Positions 9,006 to 21,450 of a DNA stretch of 64,000 nucleotides are shown here, piece by piece. Each line of letters begins with the position of its first letter. Within the stretch, counting starts at the first letter, position 1. Source of the stretch: Sphingopyxis sp. 113P3 (lineage in GTDB: Bacteria > Pseudomonadota > Alphaproteobacteria > Sphingomonadales > Sphingomonadaceae). The stretch covers positions 124,001-188,000 of the forward strand of contig NZ_CP009453.1 of the NCBI RefSeq assembly GCF_001278035.1, written 5' to 3'. The notes under the pieces are model-generated. The model did not search any database, was not told the DNA's origin, and saw nothing but the letters and a program-made list of their open reading frames with translations. A program made the position numbers and the translations under genes.

Positions 9006-9261
9006 TTGTCAGAAGATCCTTCAGCGCAGCGTTGTTCAGCATCGCATCGGCCAACAAGCGCTTGAGCCTGCCGTTCTCATCCTCGAGCGAGCGCAGCCGC
9101 TTTGCCTCGGACACCTCCAGTCCGCCGTACTTCGCCTTCCAGTTGTAGATCGTCGCTTCCGACACACCGTGTCGGCGGGCCAGGTCCGCGGTCTTCGCCC
9201 CCGCCTCCGCTTCCTTCAGCACGCCAATGATCTGCTCTTCAGAAAACCTCGTTCGCTTCAT
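8995..9261 (-). CDS. IS3-family transposase OrfA
   Basis: Protein of 88 residues starting MKRTRFSEEQIIGVLKEAEA. It has a helix-turn-helix (HGVSEATIYNWKAKYGG), then a leucine-zipper-like segment (RLRSLEDENGRLKRLLADAM), the standard layout of IS3/IS911 OrfA proteins that bind the terminal repeats. It ends DLLTKKF at the A6G slippery site. ATG at 9261 is preceded by a weak GGACGG. The frame is complete, but its partner OrfB is broken. Confidence 0.9.
   Translation of the reverse strand: MKRTRFSEEQIIGVLKEAEAGAKTADLARRHGVSEATIYNWKAKYGGLEVSEAKRLRSLEDENGRLKRLLADAMLNNAALKDLLTKKF
9001..9008 (-). promoter_or_regulatory. Programmed -1 frameshift site (A6G)
   Basis: The minus strand reads C-AAAAAA-G at the end of orfA, codons ACA AAA AAG TTC TGA. 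Slipping back one base continues into VLTPAAKREAVAHLQD and the OrfB frame. A6G is the standard IS3-family slippery motif. Confidence 0.7.
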
Positions 9262-9280
9262 CTCGTCCGTCCTTCTCTCA

Positions 9281-10235
9281 GAGTCTGACTCGAAACTATC
9301 GGCTGTATTTTCATAGACGTACGATGCGTCGAGTGAGGAGCTGGACGGAAGCGGTGAACAGCCAGCAGCGGGCCGATGCGAGGGTCTGTTCGAAGTCCTT
9401 TGCAAGGCGACGGTTGCGGCCGAGCCAGGCGAATGTCCGCTCGACCACCCAGCGTCGCGGCAGGATTTCGAAGCCCTTTGCCCTGTCGGACCGTTTGATG
9501 ATCTCGATGGTCCACTGCCCGAGCCGGGCGAGGCTACCCCTGAGCTTCTTCCCGGCATAGCCGCCATCGGCGAAGACGTGCCGCAGCCATGGGAACGAGC
9601 GGACGATCTCGGCCAGCAGCAGCGGAGCACCGTCACGGTCCTGGATATCGGCGGTGTGGACCACGGCATGAACCAGATTACCTTCGGTATCGGTCACGAT
9701 ATGACGCTTGCGCCCCTTGATCTTTTTACCTGCATCATAGCCCTGCGGACCTCCGCTTTCGGTCGTCTTGACGCTTTGGCTGTCGATTACACCGGCACTG
9801 GGCGAAGCCTCACGGCCCTGGGCGGTGCGTAGGTCTTGCAGCAGATAATGGTTGATCCGTTCCCACAGGCCCGCATCGCGCCATAAGTAGAACCAGCGCT
9901 GCACGGTCGAGGCCGGCGGAAAACAGGGGGGCAGCATCCGCCAGGGCAACCCGCCGCGAAGCAGGTAAAGGATCGCCTCGACAATGCGCCGGACTGGCCA
10001 TTTGCGAGGCCGCCCAGTCTGCGATGGCGGCGGGAAAAAGGGCTCCAGAACGGCCCACTCACCATCGGTCAAATCGCTTGGCAGGGCGAGGCCTTTGCGC
10101 GAATGATGCGCGCGGGTGGTATCGGTCCACATCGCTGATCTCCGGAAGTTCTTCGCAAAACCTCCTGAATCAACGGCAAGGCACGGCGTCAAGCTAACCT
10201 GCTGATATCACCCACCTTAGTTTCGGGTCAGACAC
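9281..10235 (-). mobile_element. IS5-family element, copy 1
   Basis: 955 bp, identical as far as I compared with 11467-12421 at a constant offset of 2186. The terminal repeats are GAGTCTGACTCGAAACTA at the low end and, inverted at the high end, GTGTCTGACCCGAAACTA (16 of 18 match). The flanks are TCA (9278-9280) on the left and TAA (10236-10238) on the right, so this copy has no matching target duplication of its own. Confidence 0.9.
9311..10132 (-). CDS. IS5-family transposase (copy 1)
   Basis: Protein of 273 residues starting MWTDTTRAHHSRKGLALPSD, an IS5/IS427-group DDE transposase. The N-terminal DUF4096-type domain (LTDGEWAVLEPFFPPP, GLPWRMLP) is followed by the catalytic Asp in VIDSQSVKTTE, Asp in FADGGYAGKKL and Glu in ERTFAWLGRNRRL. 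I preferred ATG 10132 to the ATG at 10192 because the family starts with this motif. It appears intact and identical to the second copy. Confidence 0.9.
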   Translation of the reverse strand: MWTDTTRAHHSRKGLALPSDLTDGEWAVLEPFFPPPSQTGRPRKWPVRRIVEAILYLLRGGLPWRMLPPCFPPASTVQRWFYLWRDAGLWERINHYLLQDLRTAQGREASPSAGVIDSQSVKTTESGGPQGYDAGKKIKGRKRHIVTDTEGNLVHAVVHTADIQDRDGAPLLLAEIVRSFPWLRHVFADGGYAGKKLRGSLARLGQWTIEIIKRSDRAKGFEILPRRWVVERTFAWLGRNRRLAKDFEQTLASARCWLFTASVQLLTRRIVRL

Positions 10236-11312
10236 TAAGGCTGTTTCGCGTCGGCGCCACGCTCGACACCTTCACGCTTAGCGCTTCTGCGATGTCACCC
10301 GATCGGTGGGGCCCAGCGCCAAGCTCGGCCATTGCGCGCAGATATCGCTTCTCCGCCGGTGTCAGACGATCGAACCGCACACGAAAGAAGCTGGCGTCCA
10401 GTTCGGCAAGAGCGCTGCGCGTTGCAGCCGCGACATCGTCACCAGTAATCGGGGAGGCTATGGCAGCATCCCAACTATGCTTTCCCCATTCCTGCAGGAA
10501 GTAAGGATAGCCTTGGGTCTGCTGGAGAATTGCATCCAGAGCCGCATCATTGACGGTTTCTTCTTCCCGCTTGATTGGAAGCCGAATGGCATCGCGGGCG
10601 GCCGCATCATCGAGTGGGCCCACGGCGGCAAACTCGAAAAGCCGTTCCGCATAGGACTTGGCCCGGCCCAGCTGCCCGACAAGTTGCGGCAGGCCGGCGG
10701 CGATCATTGTGACGGAAGCTGCTTCTGACTGGCGCGATGGAGGGCACTGATCAAAGCGGCCAATTGCTCTTCCGGGACATATTGGAGTTCGTCGATCACG
10801 AGTACGACGGCCGATCCCTTCTCTCGCGCCGCCTCACCGATCGCCACCATCAGATCGGCGAGATCGGCTTCCAGGTCGCCGCTGTCGGCTAGGCCTGGCT
10901 CAACGTCGAAATCGAGCCCGACTTCGAGATCATCATATTTGACTTTGAGCTTCGCGAATCCCGCCAGCGCCCGAAGCGCCCGCCTGACGCCCTCCGAAGC
11001 CTGCTTCATGCGATCAAGCCTCAGCAGCGTGGCCCGAAGGGCGGGCACCAGAATGCCAGGAAGGGACCGGTTTTCCGGTGCCTCGATCGCGACGATCGCC
11101 ATGCCCTCCCCTTCCGCAGCGTCCCGCATCGCCGTCAGCAGAACGGTCTTGCCCACGCCGCGCAGGCCGTAGAGAACGCTGGGGCGCGCGGCGCGGCCCA
11201 TGCGGATCCGGTCTAGGGCAACCGCATTGCGTTCGAGCAGTGCGTCTCGACCGGCGAGCTCGGGAGGACGCGTGCCGGCACCGGGCGCGAAGGGGTTGCG
11301 GCGTGGATCCAT
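10236..11312 (-). pseudogene. AAA ATPase, frameshifted and 3'-truncated
   Basis: The N-terminal frame starts at ATG 11312 (MDPRRNPFAPGAG), with Walker A GLRGVGKTVLL and Walker B VVLVIDELQYV. It shifts frame at about 10708, after QKQLPS. The sequence CCGTCACAATG looks like CCGGTCACAATG with one G lost, after which the next frame continues MIAAGLPQLVGQLGRAKSYAERLFEF. The C-terminus stops after VAPTRNSL where IS5 copy 1 begins, losing the end of the winged-helix region. This matches the ORC/Cdc6-like AAA ATPases common on mobile DNA. It is inactivated twice. Confidence 0.8.
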
Positions 11313-11463
11313 AGCGAGGTTATGGCAGTTTATCGTTTTTCTGTAAACTTGCTAATCTCTCTATAACTTCTCTCCTTGGGTTGAGATTGACGTACAAAAA
11401 GGCTATTCTTCGTGTCCAGGAGATGATCATGCGTTTCCAGAAATTCGACCTCCATACCTACAA
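11313..11463. other. Short A+T-rich segment upstream of the ATPase
   Basis: 151 bp with a pyrimidine-rich stretch. An AGGAG-preceded start near 11427 opens a plus-strand frame (MIMRFQKFDLHTYN) that is cut after about 14 codons by IS5 copy 2. It may be the 5' scrap of a lost gene. Confidence 0.35.
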
Positions 11464-11466
11464 TCA

Positions 11467-12421
11467 GAGTCTGACTCGAAACTATCGGCTGTATTTTCAT
11501 AGACGTACGATGCGTCGAGTGAGGAGCTGGACGGAAGCGGTGAACAGCCAGCAGCGGGCCGATGCGAGGGTCTGTTCGAAGTCCTTTGCAAGGCGACGGT
11601 TGCGGCCGAGCCAGGCGAATGTCCGCTCGACCACCCAGCGTCGCGGCAGGATTTCGAAGCCCTTTGCCCTGTCGGACCGTTTGATGATCTCGATGGTCCA
11701 CTGCCCGAGCCGGGCGAGGCTACCCCTGAGCTTCTTCCCGGCATAGCCGCCATCGGCGAAGACGTGCCGCAGCCATGGGAACGAGCGGACGATCTCGGCC
11801 AGCAGCAGCGGAGCACCGTCACGGTCCTGGATATCGGCGGTGTGGACCACGGCATGAACCAGATTACCTTCGGTATCGGTCACGATATGACGCTTGCGCC
11901 CCTTGATCTTTTTACCTGCATCATAGCCCTGCGGACCTCCGCTTTCGGTCGTCTTGACGCTTTGGCTGTCGATTACACCGGCACTGGGCGAAGCCTCACG
12001 GCCCTGGGCGGTGCGTAGGTCTTGCAGCAGATAATGGTTGATCCGTTCCCACAGGCCCGCATCGCGCCATAAGTAGAACCAGCGCTGCACGGTCGAGGCC
12101 GGCGGAAAACAGGGGGGCAGCATCCGCCAGGGCAACCCGCCGCGAAGCAGGTAAAGGATCGCCTCGACAATGCGCCGGACTGGCCATTTGCGAGGCCGCC
12201 CAGTCTGCGATGGCGGCGGGAAAAAGGGCTCCAGAACGGCCCACTCACCATCGGTCAAATCGCTTGGCAGGGCGAGGCCTTTGCGCGAATGATGCGCGCG
12301 GGTGGTATCGGTCCACATCGCTGATCTCCGGAAGTTCTTCGCAAAACCTCCTGAATCAACGGCAAGGCACGGCGTCAAGCTAACCTGCTGATATCACCCA
12401 CCTTAGTTTCGGGTCAGACAC
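11467..12421 (-). mobile_element. IS5-family element, copy 2
   Basis: Same 955-bp unit as 9281-10235, in the same orientation. It is flanked by TCA on both sides (11464-11466 and 12422-12424), a TNA-type 3-bp duplication usual for this IS5 group. The right-hand TCA belongs to the interrupted IS3 sequence that also ends in TCA at 9278-9280. Confidence 0.9.
11497..12318 (-). CDS. IS5-family transposase (copy 2)
   Basis: Same 273-residue product as 9311-10132, with the same Asp (VIDSQ), Asp (FADGGY) and Glu (ERTFAW) catalytic motifs. Two identical copies 2.2 kb apart provide direct repeats for homologous recombination, which would delete the ATPase pseudogene and leave one copy. Confidence 0.9.
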   Translation of the reverse strand: MWTDTTRAHHSRKGLALPSDLTDGEWAVLEPFFPPPSQTGRPRKWPVRRIVEAILYLLRGGLPWRMLPPCFPPASTVQRWFYLWRDAGLWERINHYLLQDLRTAQGREASPSAGVIDSQSVKTTESGGPQGYDAGKKIKGRKRHIVTDTEGNLVHAVVHTADIQDRDGAPLLLAEIVRSFPWLRHVFADGGYAGKKLRGSLARLGQWTIEIIKRSDRAKGFEILPRRWVVERTFAWLGRNRRLAKDFEQTLASARCWLFTASVQLLTRRIVRL

Positions 12422-12427
12422 TCAGGG

Positions 12428-12471
12428 GCGGACTCTAATCCAGCGTGGAGGAAAATCGGGGGTCACGTCAC
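12428..12471 (-). repeat. IS3 terminal inverted repeat, right end
   Basis: Read on the minus strand it begins GTGACGTGACCCCCGAT and continues through GGATTAGAGTCCGC, matching 6398-6440. It is the upstream (orfA-proximal) end of the IS3 element, now separated from orfA by about 3.1 kb of inserted DNA. Confidence 0.7.
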
Positions 12472-12618
12472 TATTCCAAGGGCGGCACACAGCGATCTGA
12501 TCACGGCTCGGCATCCAGAGGCTCGATACAATCGCGACGCTCATCAAAAAGGTGCAAACTGACGCTACATGCCATTAGAGACTGAGGAAGAGGTTGCTTC
12601 GAATTATCGTCCGCCGTT

Positions 12619-16100
<3,482 letters not shown>

Positions 16101-16101
<1 letters not shown>

Positions 16102-16955
16102 TGCGCACCAGAATGACGGACGCCGGTGCTGCGAACGAGAGCATCGAGGACATCGAGATCCAGCTTCTGCTGGACGCACTCTATCGGCATTATCACTACG
16201 ATTTTCGGCACTATGCCCGCGCCTCAATCAAGCGGCGGCTGCTGCAGGCGCGGACACAGTTGGGCTACGACAGCATTTCCGACATCCAGTCGGCCGTCCT
16301 GCACGACGAGACGATCCTGCCGCGTTTGCTAAACTTCCTCACCGTTCAGGTGAGCGAGATGTTTCGCGACCCTTCGTATTTTCGCGCCCTGCGCGAAAGC
16401 GTCGTGCCTCACCTCAGGACCTACCCCTCGCTCAAGGTATGGGTCGCGGGATGCAGCCATGGCGAGGAGCTTTATTCGCTGGCGATCCTCTTCGCCGAGG
16501 AAGGGCTGGCCGACCGTACCATCTTCTACGCAACGGACATCAACCCGGCGGCGCTGCGCGCGGCGCAGGCGGGCATTTATCCGCTGGACCGGATCCGCCA
16601 GTTCACGGAAAACCATCGCCAGTCCGGCGGACATTCATCTTTATCTGAATACTATACCGCGGACTACGACAGGGCCGTGTTTGACAAGGCCCTGCGCGAA
16701 CGAGCCGTTTTCTCCGATCATAGCCTGGTGACCGACGCCGCGTTCGGCGAGATGCACCTCGTTTCATGCCGCAACGTGCTGATCTACTTCGACCGCGAAT
16801 TGCAGGACCGGGTCGTGGGACTGTTCGGCGAATCGCTCGCGCGCGGCGGATTCCTAGGCGTCGGGTCGAAGGAAAGCCTGCGCTTCTCGGCCCACGCCGA
16901 CATGTTCTCGGAGTTCGTGCGCGAGGAAAAGATCTATCGAAGGAACACTCGGTGA
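16101..16955 (+). CDS. cheR: CheR-type protein-glutamate methyltransferase
   Basis: Protein of 284 residues. The N-terminal CheR helical domain (YHYDFRHYARASIKRRL) precedes the SAM-binding Rossmann domain with VWVAGCSHGEELYSLAI, the aspartate of FYATDINPAAL, and FHLVSCRNVLIYF-like HLVSCRNVLIYF. Such enzymes methylate receptor glutamates using S-adenosylmethionine. The start overlaps the kinase stop (TGATG). ATGs at 16086 and 16113 are alternatives. No chemoreceptor gene is nearby, so the substrate may be the membrane kinase's own coiled coil or an unlinked receptor. Confidence 0.9.
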
Positions 16956-17518
16956 GCCTTCAGGCAGTCGTCATCGGCGCGTCGGCGGGCGGCGTGCAGG
17001 CCCTTTCGCAGGTGCTGCCGGCCTTGCCCGTGGACTTTCCCATTCCCGTCATCGTCGTCGTCCATATCCCGCCACGGCGCGATAACGCCTTGGTCGATCT
17101 GTTCGCCGACAAATGCCGCATCCCTGTAAAGGAAGCGGAGGATAAGGAGCCGCTGGAACCGGGAACGATCTATTTCGCGCCGTCCGATTATCATCTTCTC
17201 GTCGAGGCGGGCGGCTCGCTCGCTCTATCCTCGGACGAGCCGGTCAATCACTCGCGACCCGCAATCGACGTGCTGTTCGAAAGCGCGGCAGACGCGTTCG
17301 GAAGCGAGCTGGCCGGGATTGTCCTGACGGGAGCGAACAGCGATGGCGCAGCGGGATTGCGCGCTATATGTGCGGCAGGCGGGAAAGGTATCGTACAGGA
17401 TCCGGCCTCGGCGGAAGTGGCGACAATGCCCCACGCTGCGCTTGCCGCGGCCCCGGGTTCGCAAGCGATGCGGTTGGAAGACATCCACCCTGCGCTGGAG
17501 GCCATGATCGCGCTATGA
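16952..17518 (+). CDS. cheB: CheB-type methylesterase, catalytic domain only
   Basis: Protein of 188 residues starting from a GTG that overlaps the cheR stop (GTGA). It is the CheB catalytic domain with triad Ser11 (GASAGG), His38 (VVHIPP) and Asp131 (LTGANSDGAAGL). It hydrolyses glutamyl methyl esters, or deamidates glutamine, on signalling proteins. The usual N-terminal receiver is missing, as in CheB domains of stress-signalling CheB/CheR systems rather than flagellar chemotaxis. Regulation would have to come from partner receivers encoded in the same operon. Confidence 0.9.
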   Translation: MSLQAVVIGASAGGVQALSQVLPALPVDFPIPVIVVVHIPPRRDNALVDLFADKCRIPVKEAEDKEPLEPGTIYFAPSDYHLLVEAGGSLALSSDEPVNHSRPAIDVLFESAADAFGSELAGIVLTGANSDGAAGLRAICAAGGKGIVQDPASAEVATMPHAALAAAPGSQAMRLEDIHPALEAMIAL

Positions 17519-18648
17519 CCAACAACGTCAAATTCCTGTTGGTCGACGATCTCGAGGAAAACCTCGTCGCGCTCGAAGCCTTGCTTGCGCGCGAAGGGCT
17601 GGAGCTGCATTTGGCGCGCAGCGGCGAAGATGCGCTCGAACTGATGCTGGCGAACGATTATGCGCTGGCGCTGCTCGACGTGCAGATGCCCGGCATGGAC
17701 GGGTTCGAACTGGCCGAGATAATGCGCGCGAACGAGCGATCGCGGCATATCCCGATCATTTTCGTGACGGCGGGAAGCGGCGATGCCGCACGCCGCTTTC
17801 GAGGTTACGAGGCGGGAGCGGTCGATTTCATCCAAAAGCCGATCGAAGCCGACATCCTGCGCTCCAAATCGAATGTCTTCCTGGACCTGTATGCCCAGCG
17901 GCAGCAGATCACCGCCCAGCGCGACGAACTCGCAACGCTCAGCGCTGCGCTACAGGCTGCCGATCAGCAGAAAAACCGGTTTCTCGCGGTGCTGGCGCAC
18001 GAGTTGCGCAATCCGTTGGCGGTCCTTGCCGCCGGTCTCAGCATTCTGGAGAGGAAAAGGGATCCGGAGGTCATTGGAAACGTCCGCACGTCGATGCGGC
18101 AGCATCTCGGGCACATGACCCGTCTCGTCGACGACCTGCTCGACATCAACCGCATCGAGCACGGAAAAATCTCGCTGCGCCGGGAGAAAGTGCTGCTGGC
18201 CGACATCCTTCCCTCCGCGCTGGAAGTCGCGGTTCCGGCAATCGAGTCAGGGAATCACACGCTCGCAGTGAACGTTCCGGAACAGCCGATACTACTCGAC
18301 GTCGACAAGGCGCGCTTCATTCAGATGGTCAGCAATGTCGTTGGCAATGCGGCACGGTACACGCCGAAGGGCGGGCGCATCGAGGTCACCGCAAGTGGCA
18401 GCGGAAACAGCGCCAGCATTGTCGTTTCCGACAACGGTGTCGGCATCCCAGCCGACCAGCAGTCGCGCATTTTCGAGCTCTTCGAGCAATCCAATGCAGG
18501 AATGGTCGTGATAGGCGACGGGCTGGGAATCGGGCTGGCCCTCGTCAAGCAACTTGCCGAACTGCATGGCGGGACAATCCGGCTGGTAAGCAGCGTACCT
18601 GGCGAAGGAAGTACTTTCGAGATCCAGCTTCCGACCGGAAACCACTAG
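17515..18648 (+). CDS. Receiver-histidine kinase
   Basis: Protein of 377 residues with an N-terminal receiver (FLLVDDLEENL, phospho-Asp in LALLDVQMPGMDG, KP in DFIQKPI), a short coiled linker, HisKA (FLAVLAHELRNPL) and HATPase (NVVGNAARYTPKGG, DNGVGIPADQ, GLGIGLALVKQL). There is no membrane segment, so it is cytoplasmic. Its ATG overlaps the cheB stop (ATGA), completing the tight operon. Such fused proteins usually relay phosphate between a large hybrid kinase and a downstream regulator, but no DNA-binding output is encoded here. Confidence 0.9.
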   Translation: MTNNVKFLLVDDLEENLVALEALLAREGLELHLARSGEDALELMLANDYALALLDVQMPGMDGFELAEIMRANERSRHIPIIFVTAGSGDAARRFRGYEAGAVDFIQKPIEADILRSKSNVFLDLYAQRQQITAQRDELATLSAALQAADQQKNRFLAVLAHELRNPLAVLAAGLSILERKRDPEVIGNVRTSMRQHLGHMTRLVDDLLDINRIEHGKISLRREKVLLADILPSALEVAVPAIESGNHTLAVNVPEQPILLDVDKARFIQMVSNVVGNAARYTPKGGRIEVTASGSGNSASIVVSDNGVGIPADQQSRIFELFEQSNAGMVVIGDGLGIGLALVKQLAELHGGTIRLVSSVPGEGSTFEIQLPTGNH

Positions 18649-18855
18649 CGCGATTAAGCTTACCGCTGAACTTTCGTACTTGAAGCTCGCAACACCAATC
18701 CAGGAACCCAAATAGTCAGGAGGGATCCCGTCGGATGGCAGTTGATTGTCGGATTTCAAGGTCGCAGCGCCTATAAGCCGCCAGTCCGCTTGCGGCCCAA
18801 AAGCCTCCTCTTTCAGCGTTCCCCGCTTGGCCAATGACGGCCGAGGAGATGAACC

Positions 18856-19488
18856 ATGGGATACTCTCGATTTGACCCCGCAATACAAGCCCGTGCAGCC
18901 TGGAACGCCGGCAAGACCGTTGGCACCAAGCGACCTCTGACGCAGAAGCAAATCTGGGCGATACGCTTCCACCTAGATCGCGAAGGCCGTCTCCGGGACA
19001 AGGCTCTCTTCGATCTCGCGATCGACAGCAAACTGCGTGGCTGTGATCTCGTCAAGGTCAAGATTGGCGATGTCGTTGCTGGCGCGGACATTCGCAATCG
19101 CGCCATTGTCATCCAGCAAAAGACCAACCGTCCCGTCCAATTCGAACTGACAGCGGATGTTCGCGCGACTCTGATCGCCTGGCTAGAGCGACGCGGCGGT
19201 TCGGCTCACGATTATCTATTTCCGAGCCGCGTCGATCTCCATGGCCATATGAGCACACGCCAGTATGCCCGCCTCGTCGATGAGTGGGTGACCGCCATCG
19301 GTTTGCGTAAGGCTGAGTACGGCACTCACTCGCTGCGGCGAACGAAAGCTGCGATGATCTACCGTGCCACCGGCAATATCCGAGCTATCCAAATTCTGCT
19401 CGGCCACACCAAGATCGAAAACACGGTTCGGTACCTTGGTGTCGACCTCGAGGATGCCTTACTGTTGGCGGAGCGCACCGAAATCTGA
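18856..19488 (+). CDS. Tyrosine recombinase (phage-type integrase), short form
   Basis: Protein of 210 residues with the catalytic domain of tyrosine recombinases. The Arg/Lys region is RDKALFDLAIDSKLRGCDLV and VIQQKTNRPV. The HxxR box is GTHSLRRTKAAMIY, the following His is in LLGHTKIENTVRY, and the nucleophile Tyr is in VRYLGVD. The usual N-terminal SAM-like core-binding domain is reduced to about 35 residues. It lies left of the catabolic block, so it is a candidate for the enzyme that moved it, but no att site was proven. Confidence 0.88.
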   Translation: MGYSRFDPAIQARAAWNAGKTVGTKRPLTQKQIWAIRFHLDREGRLRDKALFDLAIDSKLRGCDLVKVKIGDVVAGADIRNRAIVIQQKTNRPVQFELTADVRATLIAWLERRGGSAHDYLFPSRVDLHGHMSTRQYARLVDEWVTAIGLRKAEYGTHSLRRTKAAMIYRATGNIRAIQILLGHTKIENTVRYLGVDLEDALLLAERTEI

Positions 19489-19495
19489 CACAGCA

Positions 19496-19526
19496 AGCGG
19501 TCGACCGACCTATTCGGTCGGCCGCT
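19496..19526 (+). terminator. Hairpin after the integrase gene
   Basis: AGCGGTCGACCGA and TCGGTCGGCCGCT form a 13-bp stem with one mismatch and a CCTAT loop, 8 bp after the integrase stop. There is no long T run, so it is a likely but not typical terminator. Confidence 0.5.
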
Positions 19527-19666
19527 TTGAGGCGGCGTTAGAATGGCGTGATCGACCGAAATTGGGTGGAGAGCGGAATGGCACCTTTATCAACCGAATG
19601 AGATCGAAGATCTACCGTTACGCACTGGGGCGACGTAAAGAAAGGTAGCCGCAAATCGATGGAGTC

Positions 19667-20212
19667 CTATTTCTCGATGGGAGGTGGCGGATAATCCGTG
19701 GTCATCTGTCCAGAAAGCCGTCGATTTTCTAAGATAAGCACTCTGCTAATGGCTGAAGATCCTTCAAGCCCGACAAACACGTTGAGTACCGGATCCATCA
19801 GGCCGCCTTGGCAATTATTTATGGTGAGTTGCGGAACCTCGCCTTTGACCATGTCGCTGCATAGCCATGGACCCATGCTCGCCCAATAAAATCCACCTAC
19901 TGCGTTATCTTGAGTGTCGCCGATCATTGAAAAACCTTCAACGTTCAATAGTCTATGAACCGCTTCAGCAACTTCGTAGGGTCCCTTGAACAATTGCGCA
20001 CCTTCGCTCGTAACGAGGGAGAGAGTGACAGTCGTTGTAAGCTCGGCCTTAGCTTCAACGAGGCGACCGACAGCGACTTTCGCAAAGAATTTCGCGGGTA
20101 ACTGGGTAACGGCGGTGTCCGCAGGCGAGCAGGCAGATGCTGCTCCAGTCGACACTATGACAGAAACGATGCCAGCAGTTACTAGTAGCCCTCGTCGGTC
20201 TAAATCAGTCAT
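19667..20212 (-). CDS. Exported protein of unknown function
   Basis: Protein of 181 residues with an N-terminal RRGLLVTAGIVSVIVS segment, an arginine pair followed by a hydrophobic core and ASACS. This suggests Sec or Tat export, possibly as a lipoprotein. The mature part contains no motif I recognise and ends in a Pro-rich tail (YPPPPIEK). Base composition is more A+T-rich than the neighbours, which hints at separate acquisition. It stands alone, facing the integrase. Confidence 0.6.
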   Translation of the reverse strand: MTDLDRRGLLVTAGIVSVIVSTGAASACSPADTAVTQLPAKFFAKVAVGRLVEAKAELTTTVTLSLVTSEGAQLFKGPYEVAEAVHRLLNVEGFSMIGDTQDNAVGGFYWASMGPWLCSDMVKGEVPQLTINNCQGGLMDPVLNVFVGLEGSSAISRVLILENRRLSGQMTTDYPPPPIEK

Positions 20213-20337
20213 TTAGCACCTCCACCAGCCCAGACCGAGCTTCCCTTGAAACAGGCACACCCGTGGCACTCTTGCGCCTGAGTTCGCCCCCTATGTCAGG
20301 TTCGACGTCTCGACCTGAGATAGGCAGATTTCAAGCC

Positions 20338-21450
20338 TTACTCGCTCACCGCCAAATGTCTGAAGAGGGCGAGAAAGGTGTTGAAGCCGGGGTTGGACGA
20401 GGGAACGATGAACGAGGTGCCCGGTCCGGTGGGGCCGTTGCTTGCCAAATAGCCCGAGGTGACACGGTAGTCGGGCAGCTTGGTGCTTGCGTATAAAGCC
20501 TCGACGCGAAAATCGATGCTGTCCGAGAGTGCCACGGTCACTTCGCCATAGAACTGGTACTGATCGGTGTTTTCGACCAGGTTGTCGAAGGGCATATACT
20601 GATAGTAGCAAACGGGTGCGGTGCCCGCGAAGCCCGAGAACCCGCCCACCGCCGTGCAATTCGCATCGATGTTGTAGCCGAAGCTGGTCCCGGTGCCGCC
20701 GGGACCGCTGTAAGCTGTGTAGGCGCCGGGGTTGCCCGTACCCGACCATCCTGCGGGGCTCGTGAGATAGGGCTGCAGAACCCAGTCTCGCTCCAACACG
20801 CTGAGTTCGGCTCGGTGCTGATAGGCGCCGCTGAGGAGAACCCTCACTCCGTCGCCTTCGTAGCCGTAGAGCAGGCTGCCCGAGTAGTCCCCGCCATCGG
20901 ATCCGGGCACATAACGATAGTCTACCGACCCCTCGAGACCATCGACGTTGGTGCGCGTGATGAAGTTCGCGACACCGGCGATGGCATCGGACCCGTAGGT
21001 GGCAGCCGCGCCGTCCTTGAGCACTTCCACACGGCCGATCGCGGCGATGGGAAGAAGGTTCGTATCGGCCGTGCCGGCGGCGAACCGGCGTCCGTTGAGC
21101 AGCACAAGCGTTCGCTGCGCCCCCAAGGAACGGATATTGATCGTGCCTCCGCCGTTCCGGACGTTGGCCGCGGCGTTGAACTGGTTTGTGTCGCCAAGCA
21201 CCGGCCCAGCGATCGGAAGGGTCTTGATGAGATCGAGCACCGAAGGCGAACCGCGCTTCTCGATATCTTCCTGGCTAACCACCGAGAGGGGGATAGCCGT
21301 GTCCTTGGCCGTGCCCTGAATATAGGTGCCGGTGACGACGATCTCGTTCTCGACCTCGGGAGGGGTGTCTTGCACGCTCTGACCAAAGGCGGGAGCTGCG
21401 ATCGCTAGCGCGAGCGCAGACGCGGCAAATTTCCAACGCGATTTCACCAT
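20338..21450 (-). pseudogene. TonB-dependent receptor, N-terminal part
   Basis: About 370 residues: signal peptide (KFAASALALAIAAPAFGQ), TonB-box region (EIVVTGTYI), plug domain (VLDLIKTLP, NIRSLGAQRTLVLLNGRR, VEVLKDGAAATYGSDAIAGVANFIT) and the first barrel strands. It stops at SNPGFNTFLALF followed by an unrelated RHLAVSE and a stop. A full receptor of this class has over 900 residues, so about 60% is missing. The matching C-terminal part lies at 30630-32426 on the same strand. Start chosen at ATG 21450, with AGGAGG five bases ahead. Confidence 0.85.

Larger units (their letters stand above)
6398..12471 (-). mobile_element. IS3-family element, disrupted by nested insertions
   Basis: The left end at 6398 and the right end at 12471 carry matching terminal repeats, both starting GTGACGTGACCCCCG when read inward and sharing the later block GGATTAGAG. 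Removing the inner insertions (about 6794-8452 and 9281-12424) leaves about 1.27 kb, the usual IS3-family size. It codes on the minus strand for OrfA and OrfB. OrfB is cut by an IS110-family element. The segment between the right terminal repeat and orfA is cut by an IS5-family element that has become two copies around an ATPase pseudogene. I see no target duplication flanking the outer ends. Confidence 0.7.
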
